A stretch of DNA of 49,323 nucleotides from Rhodoferax sp. OV413 (GCA_943330915.2 CALQJO020000019.1:1-49323); one strand, 5' to 3'. Shown: positions 17,750 to 27,254, numbered from the stretch's first letter. Notes: generated by a model not told the origin, from the sequence alone. Made by a program: numbers and translations.

Positions 17750-18249
17750 TTGTCGGAGGCCGATTGTGTCATGCCGCGCAGTTGTTCCCCGACCATAATT
17801 CGCTCGGGTTTAAATGCGCCTTTCAGAATGGGGATCGCCTTTTCTGGTTGCGCATCTCCGCACATAAAAATATCAAACGCAGCATAACCGCGCTCTGGCC
17901 AAGTATGTACGCTGATATGCGATTCGGCCAGCACCGCTACGCCGGAGATCCCGCCATTGGGCGAGAAATGGTGCAGGTGGATATGCAGCAAGGTAGCACC
18001 GCATTTTTCGATGCATTCGCGGAATTTACGCTCCATCAACTCAAGATCGGTGAGGTTGTGTGCGCCCCAGAAATCGATCAGCAAGTGAGTGCCGGCAAAT
18101 TCGATACCGTTGCGGCGAATAAAGTGATCTTTGGGCTCAGCATTGGCTTCGCCACTAAAACTGGGCCACTCATTTTCGTTGGCGCTGCTGATGCTCTCAC
18201 TGGCAGTATTTATGTTGAGAGTCTCTTTAATGGAGGAGGTTGAGCTCAT
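17746..18249 (-). CDS. speD: S-adenosylmethionine decarboxylase proenzyme SpeD
   Basis: 167 aa pyruvoyl enzyme giving decarboxylated AdoMet for spermidine synthesis. Self-cleavage is expected between Glu109 and Ser110 in L-A-E-S-H-I-S-V-H-T-W-P, where the serine becomes the pyruvoyl group; His and Cys of the processing and catalytic steps follow. About 40 extra Ser/Asn-rich residues precede the conserved F-A-G-T-H-L-L-I-D core, making it longer than the shortest prokaryotic class. The ATG at 18249 follows a long leader with a strong hairpin. It is first gene of speD-speE-EEP-cls. Confidence 0.93.
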   Translation of the reverse strand: MSSTSSIKETLNINTASESISSANENEWPSFSGEANAEPKDHFIRRNGIEFAGTHLLIDFWGAHNLTDLELMERKFRECIEKCGATLLHIHLHHFSPNGGISGVAVLAESHISVHTWPERGYAAFDIFMCGDAQPEKAIPILKGAFKPERIMVGEQLRGMTQSASDN

Positions 18250-18295
18250 AATCCTTACCCCAAAAAAAGATGGCGGTGAACGTATAATCCGTCAG

Positions 18296-18316
18296 GGTTG
18301 CTGTAGCACAGCAGCC
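18296..18316 (-). promoter_or_regulatory. Hairpin in the speD 5' leader region
   Basis: GGTTGCTGT and ACAGCAGCC form a nine-base stem (one G-T pair) around AGC, about 47 bases upstream of the speD start. The 305-base gap 18250-18554 otherwise holds the speD promoter region and a downstream hairpin of the neighbouring dehydrogenase gene; no small ORF with a good ribosome site was seen. Confidence 0.4.
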
Positions 18317-18496
18317 TCTTTCCAGACTTTCAGTCTCTGAGCCATACGTGTTTGGTTAGATGATACATCGGTTATTACGATTGATTGCCACTCTGCTGCT
18401 GACATCTTGAAATTTGCAGAGGAGCGGAGTTTATGTATTTTTTGCCGAATTACAAGCTAAATCCGGACGTTTAACAGAGTTGCTCGCAGGTTAACA

Positions 18497-18534
18497 CCGA
18501 CCTTATTTGAATAAATCACCACAGATAAAGTCGG
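18497..18534 (-). terminator. Possible terminator hairpin after the acyl-CoA dehydrogenase gene
   Basis: CCGACCTTAT and ATAAAGTCGG form a ten-base stem with one mismatch, 20 bases past the stop of the minus-strand dehydrogenase. No T-run follows, so intrinsic termination would be weak. Confidence 0.35.
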
Positions 18535-18554
18535 CTAGTTGTTACACGCCAATA

Positions 18555-19703
18555 TCAGGACGCTGCCTTGATCATATTTCTGGCAATAATAATCTGCTGG
18601 ATTTGTGACGTGCCTTCGTAGAGCCTGAACAGACGTACATCGCGATAAAAACGCTCAACAGCATATTCGGAAATGTATCCGGCGCCACCATGAATCTGCA
18701 CAGCACGATCGGCGACACGCCCTACCATTTCTGTTGCAAACAGTTTGCAGGCTGCAGATTCGGTGCTGATGTTTTTGCCTTCATCGCGCAGTCGTGATGC
18801 ATCCAGCACCATGCACTTGGCAGCATATGTCTCAGTTTTGGAGTCAGCAAGCATGGCCTGAATGAGTTGATGTTCGGCAATGGCAACACCGAACTGTTTG
18901 CGATCAATTGCGTAACGCAAAGCGTCTTCGATCAGGCGTTCAGCAACACCGACACTGACGCCGGCAATGTGCAACCGGCCGCGGTCAAGTACCTTCATTG
19001 CTGTAATAAATCCGTCACCTTCTTTGCCGACAAGGTTGGCTGCGGGAACGCGGCAATTGTCAAAAATGACATCACAGGTCAATGAACCGGCCTGGCCCAT
19101 CTTTTTATCGACGGCGCCCAGAATGATACCGGGTGTGCCTTTTTCAACAATAAACGCAGAGATGCCACGTGCACCTTTTATATCAGGGTTGGTGCGCGCC
19201 ATGACGTTAAAGGTGTCGGCCACGGGGCCATTGGTGATGTAGCGTTTGGTGCCGTTGATCACAAAATGGTCGCCGTCACGTACGGCGGTTGTTTTCAGTG
19301 ATCCTGCATCGGATCCAACGTCGGGTTCGGTCAGACAAAAACAGCCGACCCACTCGCCGCTGGCATACTTGGGTAGAAATTTCTGCTTCTGCTCTTCAGT
19401 GCCATCAAAAACCACCGCAGCAGAGCCGATCCCGTTGTTGGTGCCCAGGATAGACCGGAATGCCGGAGAGGTATGGCCCAGTGCCATGGCGACATGGATT
19501 TCTTCTTCCATTGTCAGGCCGAGACCACCGTATTCCTCAGGAATAGTCATGCCGAACAGGCCCAATTCTTTCATTTCCTGAATGATTTCATCGGGGACTT
19601 TGTACTCTTCAGCGACCTGATGCTCAGCCGGGATCAATCTTTCCCGGACAAAACGTTCAACCATATCAATGAGTTGATTTAATGTTTCCTGATCTCGAAT
19701 CAT
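18555..19703 (-). CDS. Acyl-CoA dehydrogenase
   Basis: 382 aa FAD enzyme that oxidises acyl-CoA to trans-2-enoyl-CoA. All three domains are intact: CFCLTEPDVGSDAGSLKTTA (flavin and substrate loop), GTKRYITNGPVADTF, AVQIHGGAGYISEYAVERFY and the terminal EGTSQIQQIIIARN. The catalytic glutamate is expected in the Y-E-G-T-S segment, as in short-chain or medium-chain members. It is divergent from a thiolase/FadJ/alcohol dehydrogenase operon, so it probably supplies its enoyl-CoA. The ATG lies in front of a clear N-terminal helix. Chain-length preference is not evident. Confidence 0.92.
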   Translation of the reverse strand: MIRDQETLNQLIDMVERFVRERLIPAEHQVAEEYKVPDEIIQEMKELGLFGMTIPEEYGGLGLTMEEEIHVAMALGHTSPAFRSILGTNNGIGSAAVVFDGTEEQKQKFLPKYASGEWVGCFCLTEPDVGSDAGSLKTTAVRDGDHFVINGTKRYITNGPVADTFNVMARTNPDIKGARGISAFIVEKGTPGIILGAVDKKMGQAGSLTCDVIFDNCRVPAANLVGKEGDGFITAMKVLDRGRLHIAGVSVGVAERLIEDALRYAIDRKQFGVAIAEHQLIQAMLADSKTETYAAKCMVLDASRLRDEGKNISTESAACKLFATEMVGRVADRAVQIHGGAGYISEYAVERFYRDVRLFRLYEGTSQIQQIIIARNMIKAAS

Positions 19704-19895
19704 GTTTGGCCTCTTTCATGATGCAGCTGTCTTACAGTATCAATGTTTCTTTTTTCGCGTGGTTTAACTATCGAACGGGAGTTCGGCATAATACCCCGAA
19801 CGAGCGTCCGGCGTCGAATTCCACCCCCGAAAGGCATGTGCTACCATGCGGCGCGGTATCGAAATCTATGTTAGGTGGAAGAAGAGAACAATTCT

Positions 19896-21110
19896 ATGAG
19901 TCAATTTCAAGATGCCTTTATCTATGACGGTGCACGTACCGCGTTTGGTCGTCACGGCGGATGTTTGTCGTCGATCCGCCCGGATGACCTGCTGGCCCAT
20001 GTTATTCGCAGCATAGTTGGTCGGAACGTCTTCAGTCCTGAAGCCTACGAAGACGTGATCATCGGCAATACCAACCAGGCGGGTGAAGATTGCCGCAATG
20101 TGGCTCGATTTGCAGCGCTGCTGGCAGGGTTGCCGCGCAGTGTCGGTGGCCTTACCGTCAACCGGCTGTGTGGCTCAGGTCTGGCAGCGGTACTGGATGC
20201 CAGCCGTGGCGTAAAAGCCGGTGAGGGCGAATTGTTTCTCGCCGGCGGTGTTGAGTCGATGAGCCGTGCGCCACTGATTCTGTCAAAGGCAAACTCAGCA
20301 TTTGATCGGGGGCAGCAGATTGCAGACAGTACCTTGGGTGCGCGTTTCACCAATCCTTTGTTCGCCAGCGGTTTTGGCAATGACACCATGCCGCAGACTG
20401 CAGACAACATTGCCACCGACCTTGGCATTACCCGCCAGCAGAGCGATCTGTTTGCAGCGGCGTCGCAGGCTCGGTACGAAGCCGCCAGGGCATCAGGTTT
20501 TTTTAACGGTGAGATCATCACCACGGAAGTGTCTCGGGGCAAAAAACTGCCACCGCTGCTGATCAATAGTGATGAGCACCCGCGTGCGGACTCAACGCTG
20601 GATTCACTGACAGGATTACGCCCGTTGTTTGAAGGCGGTGTGGTGACTGCGGGAAATGCGTCGGGAATCAACGATGGCGCGGCAGCATTGATCATTGGTA
20701 ATGCTGCCATCGGTGAGCGATTTGGCGTGAAGCCGCGTGCGCGCATTATCGCCGGGGCTATTGCTGGCGTTGAGCCCAGAGTCATGGGTCTGGGTCCGGT
20801 GTTCGCGGCGCATAAGGCGCTGGCGCGTGCAGGTTTACAACTTGGCGATATGGACGTCATCGAAATTAATGAGGCATTTGCGACCCAGGTTCTGGGTTGC
20901 CTGAAAATGCTTGACGTCGATTTTAATGATTCACGTGTGAACCCTAATGGTGGGGCGATTGCGGTGGGTCATCCACTGGGCGCCTCAGGTGCGCGGATTG
21001 CACTGAGCACTGTGCGTCAGCTTGAACGCAGTGGCGGACGTTACGCCATGGTGAGCCTGTGTATCGGCATTGGCCAGGGTGTGGCAGCAATTATCGAACG
21101 CTGCGAGTGA
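19896..21110 (+). CDS. Acetyl-CoA acyltransferase (thiolase, PcaF/FadA type)
   Basis: 404 aa thiolase cleaving 3-ketoacyl-CoA to acetyl-CoA and shortened acyl-CoA. The nucleophile cysteine lies in N-R-L-C-G-S-G, the base histidine in GHPLGASGARI and the second cysteine in L-C-I-G-I-G-Q-G. The ATG at 19896 is chosen over the GTG at 19875, as GGAAGAAGAG lies at useful distance before it. It is first in an operon with the FadJ-like enzyme (54 bases downstream). The spacing and pairing support beta-oxidation. Beta-ketoadipyl-CoA thiolase is an alternative substrate class. Confidence 0.92.
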   Translation: MSQFQDAFIYDGARTAFGRHGGCLSSIRPDDLLAHVIRSIVGRNVFSPEAYEDVIIGNTNQAGEDCRNVARFAALLAGLPRSVGGLTVNRLCGSGLAAVLDASRGVKAGEGELFLAGGVESMSRAPLILSKANSAFDRGQQIADSTLGARFTNPLFASGFGNDTMPQTADNIATDLGITRQQSDLFAAASQARYEAARASGFFNGEIITTEVSRGKKLPPLLINSDEHPRADSTLDSLTGLRPLFEGGVVTAGNASGINDGAAALIIGNAAIGERFGVKPRARIIAGAIAGVEPRVMGLGPVFAAHKALARAGLQLGDMDVIEINEAFATQVLGCLKMLDVDFNDSRVNPNGGAIAVGHPLGASGARIALSTVRQLERSGGRYAMVSLCIGIGQGVAAIIERCE

Positions 21111-21164
21111 CAGATATTCAAAAAACGTTTTCCCAATTAAATCAGCTCTATAAGGGATCCTCTC

Positions 21165-23270
21165 ATGTCCAGTGTTGTCAGTTATGAAGTCATCAATAAT
21201 GTCGGTGTTATCAAGGTTAACAGCCCGCCCGTCAACGCCCTGTCGCAGTCAGTGCGCGCCGGCATACTTGACGCAGTGAATGCTGCGCAGAAAGATGCCT
21301 CAGAGGCCATCATTTTGATGTGTGATGGCCGCACGTTTATCGCGGGCGCAGATATTACCGAGTTTGGCAAACCGCCAACGGCGCCGTCTCTTCCTGACAT
21401 TCTGGGTGCTATTGAAGGCTCTTCAAAGTTGGTGATTGCTGCCATCCACGGCACCGCGCTCGGCGGCGGATTTGAAGTTGCGCTGGCCTGTCATTACCGC
21501 TGCGCGGTGCCGTCCGCTAAAGTGGGTCTGCCGGAGGTCAAGCTGGGTCTGCTGCCGGGCGCAGGGGGTACCCAACGTGTGCCACGTATTGCCGGTGTCA
21601 AAGCTGCGCTCGAAATGATTACCTCGGGCGACCCGATAGCCGCGGCGCAGGCCAGCGATATGGGTCTGATTGATGAGGTATTGGGCAGCGAAGATCTGTT
21701 AGCCGGCGCCCTTGCCTATGCACATGACCTTGTCGAGTCTGGTGCCAAACTGAAACGTATCCGTGATATCAGTATCGACCCGGCTACAATCGAACCCGGT
21801 TTTTTTGACGCGTACCGTAAACAGATAGCCAAACGCGCGCGTGGTCAGATTGCACAGGATCGAATTGTTTCGTGTATTGAAGCAGCCGTTGGACAACCCA
21901 TCGATGCCGGTCTGGAAGTGGAGCGCAAACTGTTTATGGAACTGGTGACCTCGTCACAGTCCAAGGCCATGCGCCATGCGTTTTTTGCCGAGCGTGAAGC
22001 GGCCAAGATCAAAGATCTACCCAAAGATACCGCCGTGCGCGACATCAAACAGGTGGCGATCATCGGCAGCGGCACCATGGGTGGTGGTATTGCCATGTGT
22101 TTTGCCAACGTTGGTATTCCGGTCAGACTGGTTGAGCTCAGCGCTGAGGCATTGGAGCGCGGTCTGGGTGTGATTAAAAAGAACTACAGCATGACCGTGC
22201 AAAAGGGCAAATTGTCTGAGGCCGATATGGCCAAGCGCGTGGCGCTGATTACCGGTACAACCAGTTATGGCGATATCGGTGATGCGGATCTGGTGATCGA
22301 AGCCGTGTTTGAAAATCCGGATGTCAAAAAAGAAGTGTTTGCCAAGCTTGATGCGGTATGCAAACCCGGCTGTATCCTGGCGTCCAATACCTCTTACCAA
22401 GACGTAAACATGATTGCAGATTCCACGACCCGTCCTCAGGACGTGGTGGGCATGCACTTTTTCAGTCCCGCCAATGTGATGAAACTGCTGGAAGTGGTTC
22501 GCGGTGACAAGACCTCACACGAAGTGCTGGCCACGGTGATGCAGATTGGTAAAAAGATTGGCAAGGTCTGCGTGTTGTCACGGGTGTGTTACGGTTTTAT
22601 CGGCAATCGCATGTTAACCGGCTACGGGCGCCAGGCGCACATGCTGCTGCTTGACGGCGCAACACCTGCCCAGGTTGACGCCGCCGCTGAAAAATTTGGT
22701 ATGGCCATGGGTCCGTTGGCAGTGGGCGATCTTGCCGGTCTGGATATTGGTTACAAAGCGCGTCAGGCGCGAACCGATGTTGAACATGACCCCAAGACAC
22801 ATTGCATCGCCAGTGCGCTGGTTGAAATGGGCCGTATGGGTCAGAAGACAGGTGCCGGGTATTACTCATATGACCCGGCTACCCGCGCACGGCTCAATGA
22901 TGCCGCCGTTGAAGCACTGATAAAACAGAAAGCAGCAGAGTTGGGCGTTACTCAGCGCGACATCAGCGAGCAGGAGATTGTTGATCGTCTGTTCTTCCCG
23001 CTGATTAACGAAGGTGCGCTGATTCTGGAAGAGGGCATTGCCCAGCGCCCGGGCGATATCGATATTGTTTACCTGTATGGTTACGGCTTCCCGGGTGCCA
23101 AAGGCGGTCCCATGTGTTATGCCGACCATGTGGGTCTGAAAAATGTTGTAAATCGCATCAACGAATTTGCCGGCACCCTGGGAGCAGATTACTGGAAGCC
23201 AGCGCCCTTGCTGGTCAAACTGGCCAGCGAAGGCAAAACATTTGCTGACTGGGCCAAAGAAAACGCATAA
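21165..23270 (+). CDS. fadJ: Bifunctional enoyl-CoA hydratase / 3-hydroxyacyl-CoA dehydrogenase (FadJ-like)
   Basis: 701 aa. The N-terminal crotonase domain (about 1-190) has [10 protein letters not shown] and [15 protein letters not shown] for the oxyanion hole and the glutamate in [16 protein letters not shown] linker leads to an NAD-binding domain with [14 protein letters not shown] (about 297) and [17 protein letters not shown] with the catalytic histidine, then two C-terminal dehydrogenase domains. It performs the hydration and second oxidation of beta-oxidation. Length matches FadJ and peroxisomal MFE1 more than FadB (about 715-730). AAGGGAT precedes the ATG. The upstream thiolase completes the cycle. 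Confidence 0.93.
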   Translation: MSSVVSYEVINNVGVIKVNSPPVNALSQSVRAGILDAVNAAQKDASEAIILMCDGRTFIAGADITEFGKPPTAPSLPDILGAIEGSSKLVIAAIHGTALGGGFEVALACHYRCAVPSAKVGLPEVKLGLLPGAGGTQRVPRIAGVKAALEMITSGDPIAAAQASDMGLIDEVLGSEDLLAGALAYAHDLVESGAKLKRIRDISIDPATIEPGFFDAYRKQIAKRARGQIAQDRIVSCIEAAVGQPIDAGLEVERKLFMELVTSSQSKAMRHAFFAEREAAKIKDLPKDTAVRDIKQVAIIGSGTMGGGIAMCFANVGIPVRLVELSAEALERGLGVIKKNYSMTVQKGKLSEADMAKRVALITGTTSYGDIGDADLVIEAVFENPDVKKEVFAKLDAVCKPGCILASNTSYQDVNMIADSTTRPQDVVGMHFFSPANVMKLLEVVRGDKTSHEVLATVMQIGKKIGKVCVLSRVCYGFIGNRMLTGYGRQAHMLLLDGATPAQVDAAAEKFGMAMGPLAVGDLAGLDIGYKARQARTDVEHDPKTHCIASALVEMGRMGQKTGAGYYSYDPATRARLNDAAVEALIKQKAAELGVTQRDISEQEIVDRLFFPLINEGALILEEGIAQRPGDIDIVYLYGYGFPGAKGGPMCYADHVGLKNVVNRINEFAGTLGADYWKPAPLLVKLASEGKTFADWAKENA

Positions 23271-23282
23271 CGAGGCAAATCC

Positions 23283-24320
23283 ATGTTTTCGTATCAAACT
23301 GCGGCGCCTGGCGCGCCGCTGCAACGGGTAGAATCAGGCACACCTGTTCCACAAGGATCTGAAGTACTGGTGAAAATGCTTGCCTGTGGTGTTTGCCACT
23401 CGGATATCCATCTGCATGACGGTGAGTTTAATCTGGGCAACGACAAGAAGCTCGAAGTCGGTCGTGCAGGTTTGGTGTTGGGCCATGAGATCTTTGGTGA
23501 GGTGGTTGCTGTCGGCCCCGATGCCAAAGACGTCAGTGTCGGAGAACGGCGGGTGATATTTCCCTGGATTGGTTGTGGAGAATGCCCAAGCTGCCGTCGT
23601 GGCGAGGAGCATCTGTGCACACCCGGGCGTGGTCTGGGCACGATGACGCAGGGTGGTTTTGCTGACCATGTGTTGGTGCCCCACCCGCGATATCTGTTTG
23701 ATAAAGGCGATGTTAATGACGCGCTGGCGTCCACGTATGCCTGCTCCGGACTTACGGCTTACAGTGCATTAAAAAAAGTCGGCGCATTGGTAGAAGGTGA
23801 TGAGCTGGTGCTGATCGGCGCTGGTGGCGTTGGCATGATGGCGTTGCAGGTAGCGCTGGCACAGGGGCTGCAGCCTATTGTTGTTGATATTGATGACAAC
23901 AAATTGGCAGCTGCCCTGGAACTGGGCGCAAAAGCCGTGTTCAACTCCAGTGACAAAGCATCTGTGAAGGCCATCAAAACGCTGAGTAATGGCGGTGCCT
24001 ACGTAGTGATCGATTTTGTTGGTGCCGAAGCATCGGTCAATTTTGGCCTGGGCTGCCTGCGCAAGGGCGGCAAAATCATTATTGTCGGTTTGTACGGTGG
24101 GGCATTAAACATGCCCTTGCCGTTTATCCCGATGAGTGCCCGCATTATTCAGGGCAGCTACGTGGGTAGCCTGCAGGAAATGGGCGAGCTGATGGCATTG
24201 GTTCGCGCGGGCAAGATTGCGCCGATCCGCATCGAGGAACGTCCACTGTCCGAGGTCACACAAGCCCTGTCTGATCTTAAGGCCGGCAAGGTGCAGGGGC
24301 GAGTGGTGTTGAGACCCTGA
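23283..24320 (+). CDS. Zinc-dependent alcohol dehydrogenase
   Basis: 345 aa MDR-family enzyme. The catalytic-zinc ligands are in A-C-G-V-C-H-S-D and G-H-E-I-F-G; four structural-zinc cysteines lie in GCGECPSCRRGEEHLC (about 98-113). The Rossmann motif LIGAGGVGMMALQ follows near 178. It oxidises primary or secondary alcohols with NAD+. It starts 12 bases after fadJ with GAGG ahead of the ATG, so it is in the operon, and may feed alcohols or aldehydes into acyl-CoA degradation. A hydroxyacyl substrate is also possible. The E-R-R-V-I-F-P insert before the zinc loop is unusual but in frame. Confidence 0.92.
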   Translation: MFSYQTAAPGAPLQRVESGTPVPQGSEVLVKMLACGVCHSDIHLHDGEFNLGNDKKLEVGRAGLVLGHEIFGEVVAVGPDAKDVSVGERRVIFPWIGCGECPSCRRGEEHLCTPGRGLGTMTQGGFADHVLVPHPRYLFDKGDVNDALASTYACSGLTAYSALKKVGALVEGDELVLIGAGGVGMMALQVALAQGLQPIVVDIDDNKLAAALELGAKAVFNSSDKASVKAIKTLSNGGAYVVIDFVGAEASVNFGLGCLRKGGKIIIVGLYGGALNMPLPFIPMSARIIQGSYVGSLQEMGELMALVRAGKIAPIRIEERPLSEVTQALSDLKAGKVQGRVVLRP

Positions 24321-24435
24321 CAGCATGCGGCTGCGGTTAGCGTTTATCCGCAGTCGTGCGCACCGGTTTGTCAGAGGGCAGTTGATCGTGTTTGAATACC
24401 CTTCGGTCCAATAAAAACTCCAGAAGGATGTTGAT

Positions 24436-25434
24436 ATGCAAACAGTGCTGCGCCTGCTCAAACCACAAATGCTTGCGGCTGCCTTTGCGGCCCTTTGTGT
24501 TTACCTGCTACCGGGCGCTGCGCTGGCGCAAACGCCGCCTGCCAGCCCTCCCGCCGACTGGGGTCCGGTCTCTATCAACCTTGAAGAAATCCCCTATCCT
24601 TATCCCGTTCACTTCCTGCATCGTAATCTTTATGGTCAGGATGTGCGGATTGCGTATATGGATGCCGCTCCAACAGCAAGCGCCAATGGGCGCACAGTGA
24701 TTCTGCTGCATGGCAGCAGTTATTACAGTTGGTACTGGGAAGACACCATGCAGGCACTGACAGCGGCAGGTTTCCGGGTCATCGCCATTGACCGGCTGGG
24801 TTGGGGGCGCTCATCTAAACCGATCATTCCTTACGATGTCAATCTGCATGCCTCCAATGTTATCGCCATCCTTGACAAGCTTGGCATTCAACAGGCCGTT
24901 ATTGGCGGCCACTCACTCGGTGGGCGATTGGCCAGCAGTTATGCGCACATTTACCCGGATCGGTTTAGCCATGTCATCCTGGTTAATCCTATCGGGTTGA
25001 ATGCCTCTGACCGCGGCAGAGCCTGGAATGCGCCAAGCCCGGGTGATGCCGAGCCGGATCTGCAGGCTCACTATGCTGCCAATCTGCGTCAGGAGCAGAA
25101 CCGCATCGTGAATTGGCGTCCTGAATACATGGAGCACGTGCGCATCCGCTACGGCCATGCCTTGAGTGGTGATTTCCACCGGCTGAATCTGGTGCGATCC
25201 ATGAACAGCCAGTTGACTGCGCTGCCCGTGGATGCATTCTGGCCACACATCAATCTGCCTACGCTGCTGGTTGGTGGGGCAGTTGATGGACCCAATTACC
25301 CTGAGGCTGCACAGCGTGCCGTTGACCTGTTGCCAAACGGTTCTCTGGTGTTGTTCCCGGATGTGGGTCATAACCCCCATCTGGAGGCGCCGGAACTGTT
25401 GAATGCCGAGATCCTTAGGTTCCTGAGTAATTGA
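24436..25434 (+). CDS. Exported alpha/beta hydrolase
   Basis: 332 aa. A basic N-terminus and the hydrophobic segment MLAAAFAALCVYLLPG followed by A-L-A-Q give a Sec signal peptide of about 33 residues. The mature part has the alpha/beta-hydrolase core: VILLHGSSYYSWYWED (oxyanion), DRLGWGRSSKP, nucleophile G-H-S-L-G-G and catalytic His in D-V-G-H-N-P-H. An ester, lactone or epoxide substrate is possible. The gene follows the alcohol dehydrogenase after about 115 bases and lies before a beta-lactamase-fold esterase, suggesting a secreted hydrolytic pair, but co-regulation is not shown. Confidence 0.88.
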   Translation: MQTVLRLLKPQMLAAAFAALCVYLLPGAALAQTPPASPPADWGPVSINLEEIPYPYPVHFLHRNLYGQDVRIAYMDAAPTASANGRTVILLHGSSYYSWYWEDTMQALTAAGFRVIAIDRLGWGRSSKPIIPYDVNLHASNVIAILDKLGIQQAVIGGHSLGGRLASSYAHIYPDRFSHVILVNPIGLNASDRGRAWNAPSPGDAEPDLQAHYAANLRQEQNRIVNWRPEYMEHVRIRYGHALSGDFHRLNLVRSMNSQLTALPVDAFWPHINLPTLLVGGAVDGPNYPEAAQRAVDLLPNGSLVLFPDVGHNPHLEAPELLNAEILRFLSN

Positions 25435-25486
25435 GACTAAACGGCGCGAGTGCCACAAAAATAATAAAAAATTAATGAGGTGTCAT

Positions 25487-26788
25487 ATGTCACAGTCAAT
25501 GCAATACAGCCGTTTACTAAAAAAATCGTTGAAGCTTCTGGCAGCTGCAAGCCTGGTATCCTCGTCTATGGTAACCCACGGGCAGACGCCTGTTTCAGGT
25601 CTGCCCATGGCTGACCCTGAGTTAGTCGGGATGTCGGCTGAACGCCTGCAGCGCATCGATGCCTTTACTCAGCGTTATATTGATAATGAGATGGTGGCAG
25701 GCACCGTGACGCTGGTTGCACGCCAGGGAAAAGTGGTGCATTTCAGCGCACAGGGCATGAAAGATGTCGAGCGCAATCAAGTAATGACAACCGACACCAT
25801 CTTCCGCATGGCATCGATGACCAAGCCGATTGCGTCAGTGGCATTGATGATGTTGTATGAAGAGGGCTTGTTCCAGCTGGATGATCCCATTTCCGATTGG
25901 TTGCCGGAATTCAAAAACATGATGGTGGAAGTGGAGCAGGCCGATGGTTCTATCAGCCTTGAGCCAGCCAAAACCCCCATCAGTTTTACGCATATCCTCA
26001 CCCATACCGCCGGCCTGATGAACAGTTACCGTGGTGATATCGCACGCTACTCTGAAGTGTCACGGGTGCAAGGTGACGAAAATCTTGCCAGTTGGACTGA
26101 GCGCCTTGCCACGCTGCCGTTACGCTATGAACCTGGTACACGTTGGGAATATTCCGCCGCGACCAGTGTGGTGGGCCGCCTGGTGGAAGTGATGTCCGGC
26201 GATGACCTGGATACTTTTTTCCGTGAGCGGATTTTTGAGCCTCTGCAGATGACGGATACGCATTTTTATCTGCCGCCGGACAAAGTGAATCGTTTTGCAA
26301 CTTTGTACGGCCCTGACGCGGATAACGGCAATCGCATGATGCTTACTGAGGTCGGTGATGAGCGCAGTAATTATGTTTCCGGGCCGCGGGCGTTTTTCTC
26401 CGGAGCGGGTGGTTTGGTTTCCACTGCTCACGACTATATTCGTTTCCAGCAGATGATGCTAAATGGTGGTGAGCTCGATGGTGTGCGTTTATTGGGATCA
26501 AAAACCGTTGAGCTGATTTTTGCTAACCACACTGGCGATCTGCCGTTGTGGCTGAGTGGCCCGGGTTACGGGTTTGGTCTGGGATATTCAGTGGTAATGG
26601 ATCGTGCAGTGGCGCATACCTCGGATACGGAAGGTTCGGTGTCTTGGGGTGGGGCGTTTGGCACCATGTTCTGGATTGATCCTGAGGAGGAGTTGGTGGC
26701 GATTATCCTGACGCAGATTCGGCCGTATAGTCATATTCGGCTGCGCGAGGGGTTTCATAATGTGGTGAATCAGGCGATTGTTGATTGA
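25487..26788 (+). CDS. Exported serine hydrolase, class C beta-lactamase fold (EstB type)
   Basis: 433 aa. An N-terminal signal (hydrophobic L-L-A-A-A-S-L-V-S-S, cut near T-H-G-Q) leads to a penicillin-binding-protein-like domain. The nucleophile motif S-M-T-K (SxxK) lies in FRMASMTKPIASVALMM; the second motif is Y-S-A in W-E-Y-S-A-A-T, and the third region is S-W-G-G-A-F-G-T. These residues occur in EstB-like esterases and some beta-lactamases. The ATG at 25487 is preferred because AGGTG lies just before it. A paralogue with very similar motifs is at 32765-34057. Confidence 0.9.
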   Translation: MSQSMQYSRLLKKSLKLLAAASLVSSSMVTHGQTPVSGLPMADPELVGMSAERLQRIDAFTQRYIDNEMVAGTVTLVARQGKVVHFSAQGMKDVERNQVMTTDTIFRMASMTKPIASVALMMLYEEGLFQLDDPISDWLPEFKNMMVEVEQADGSISLEPAKTPISFTHILTHTAGLMNSYRGDIARYSEVSRVQGDENLASWTERLATLPLRYEPGTRWEYSAATSVVGRLVEVMSGDDLDTFFRERIFEPLQMTDTHFYLPPDKVNRFATLYGPDADNGNRMMLTEVGDERSNYVSGPRAFFSGAGGLVSTAHDYIRFQQMMLNGGELDGVRLLGSKTVELIFANHTGDLPLWLSGPGYGFGLGYSVVMDRAVAHTSDTEGSVSWGGAFGTMFWIDPEEELVAIILTQIRPYSHIRLREGFHNVVNQAIVD

Positions 26789-26985
26789 CCTGTTTTTGGG
26801 TGGTTAGCTTGGCTGGCCCGAAAAATATCTATCGTGTTTATTTTCTCCTGCGAGAAGCAAATTCTTGATCTATAACTCCTTCGGAGGGCAAGTGAAAATT
26901 CGGGGCCTCAATCAAGTCTTGGTAGCAAGACAAGCAGTTGCTGTTGATAAATTGCATTCAGCATGATCAAAAACAGCCGGTTTTA

Positions 26986-26998
26986 TGCACATCGTGCA
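26986..26998. promoter_or_regulatory. Candidate operator upstream of the double-glycine peptide
   Basis: TGCAC-ATC-GTGCA is a perfect inverted repeat 34 bases before the peptide start codon. It lies where a repressor or activator would act. The gap 26789-27031 also holds a small GTCTTG/CAAGAC hairpin (26916-26931). Confidence 0.3.
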
Positions 26999-27031
26999 CC
27001 TTATTAATGTCATTTTTACAAGGAGTTAGTT

Positions 27032-27238
27032 ATGACAAGCGTATTTGAGGGTAACAATGTTAATTCAAGACTTCGTGAACTTAATGCTGCAGAGATAGAG
27101 CAAGTAAGCGGCGGTGTTCTACCCGCTGTACTCTGGGGGACTGCCAAAATTGCTGGAGGCGCATTTACTGCAGGATTCTTTGGGCACGCTGGGGGGAGAG
27201 CATTTGACTGGCTCGAAGGCTATTTTTTTGCTCATTAA
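27032..27238 (+). CDS. Double-glycine leader peptide, class II bacteriocin/microcin-like precursor
   Basis: 68 aa. The leader R-E-L-N-A-A-E-I-E-Q-V-S-G-G (residues 15-28) matches the ELxxxExxxVSGG signature recognised by peptidase-containing ABC exporters. Cleavage after Gly28 would leave a 40-residue core beginning V-L-P-A-V-L-W-G, rich in Gly, Ala and aromatic residues, with small-residue spacing such as GGAFTAGFFGHAGG that suits helix packing in membranes, as in class IIb bacteriocins. AAGGAG stands before the ATG. No exporter, immunity or modification gene is recognised nearby. A signalling peptide is an alternative. The downstream DUF5658-like membrane protein genes follow after 61 bases. 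Confidence 0.75.
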   Translation: MTSVFEGNNVNSRLRELNAAEIEQVSGGVLPAVLWGTAKIAGGAFTAGFFGHAGGRAFDWLEGYFFAH

Positions 27239-27254
27239 TCGTTAAGTAATTGAG

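Noticed and set aside
26950-26975. FNR site TTGAT...ATCAA upstream of the GG peptide
   Set aside because: The half-sites are 17 bases apart rather than four.
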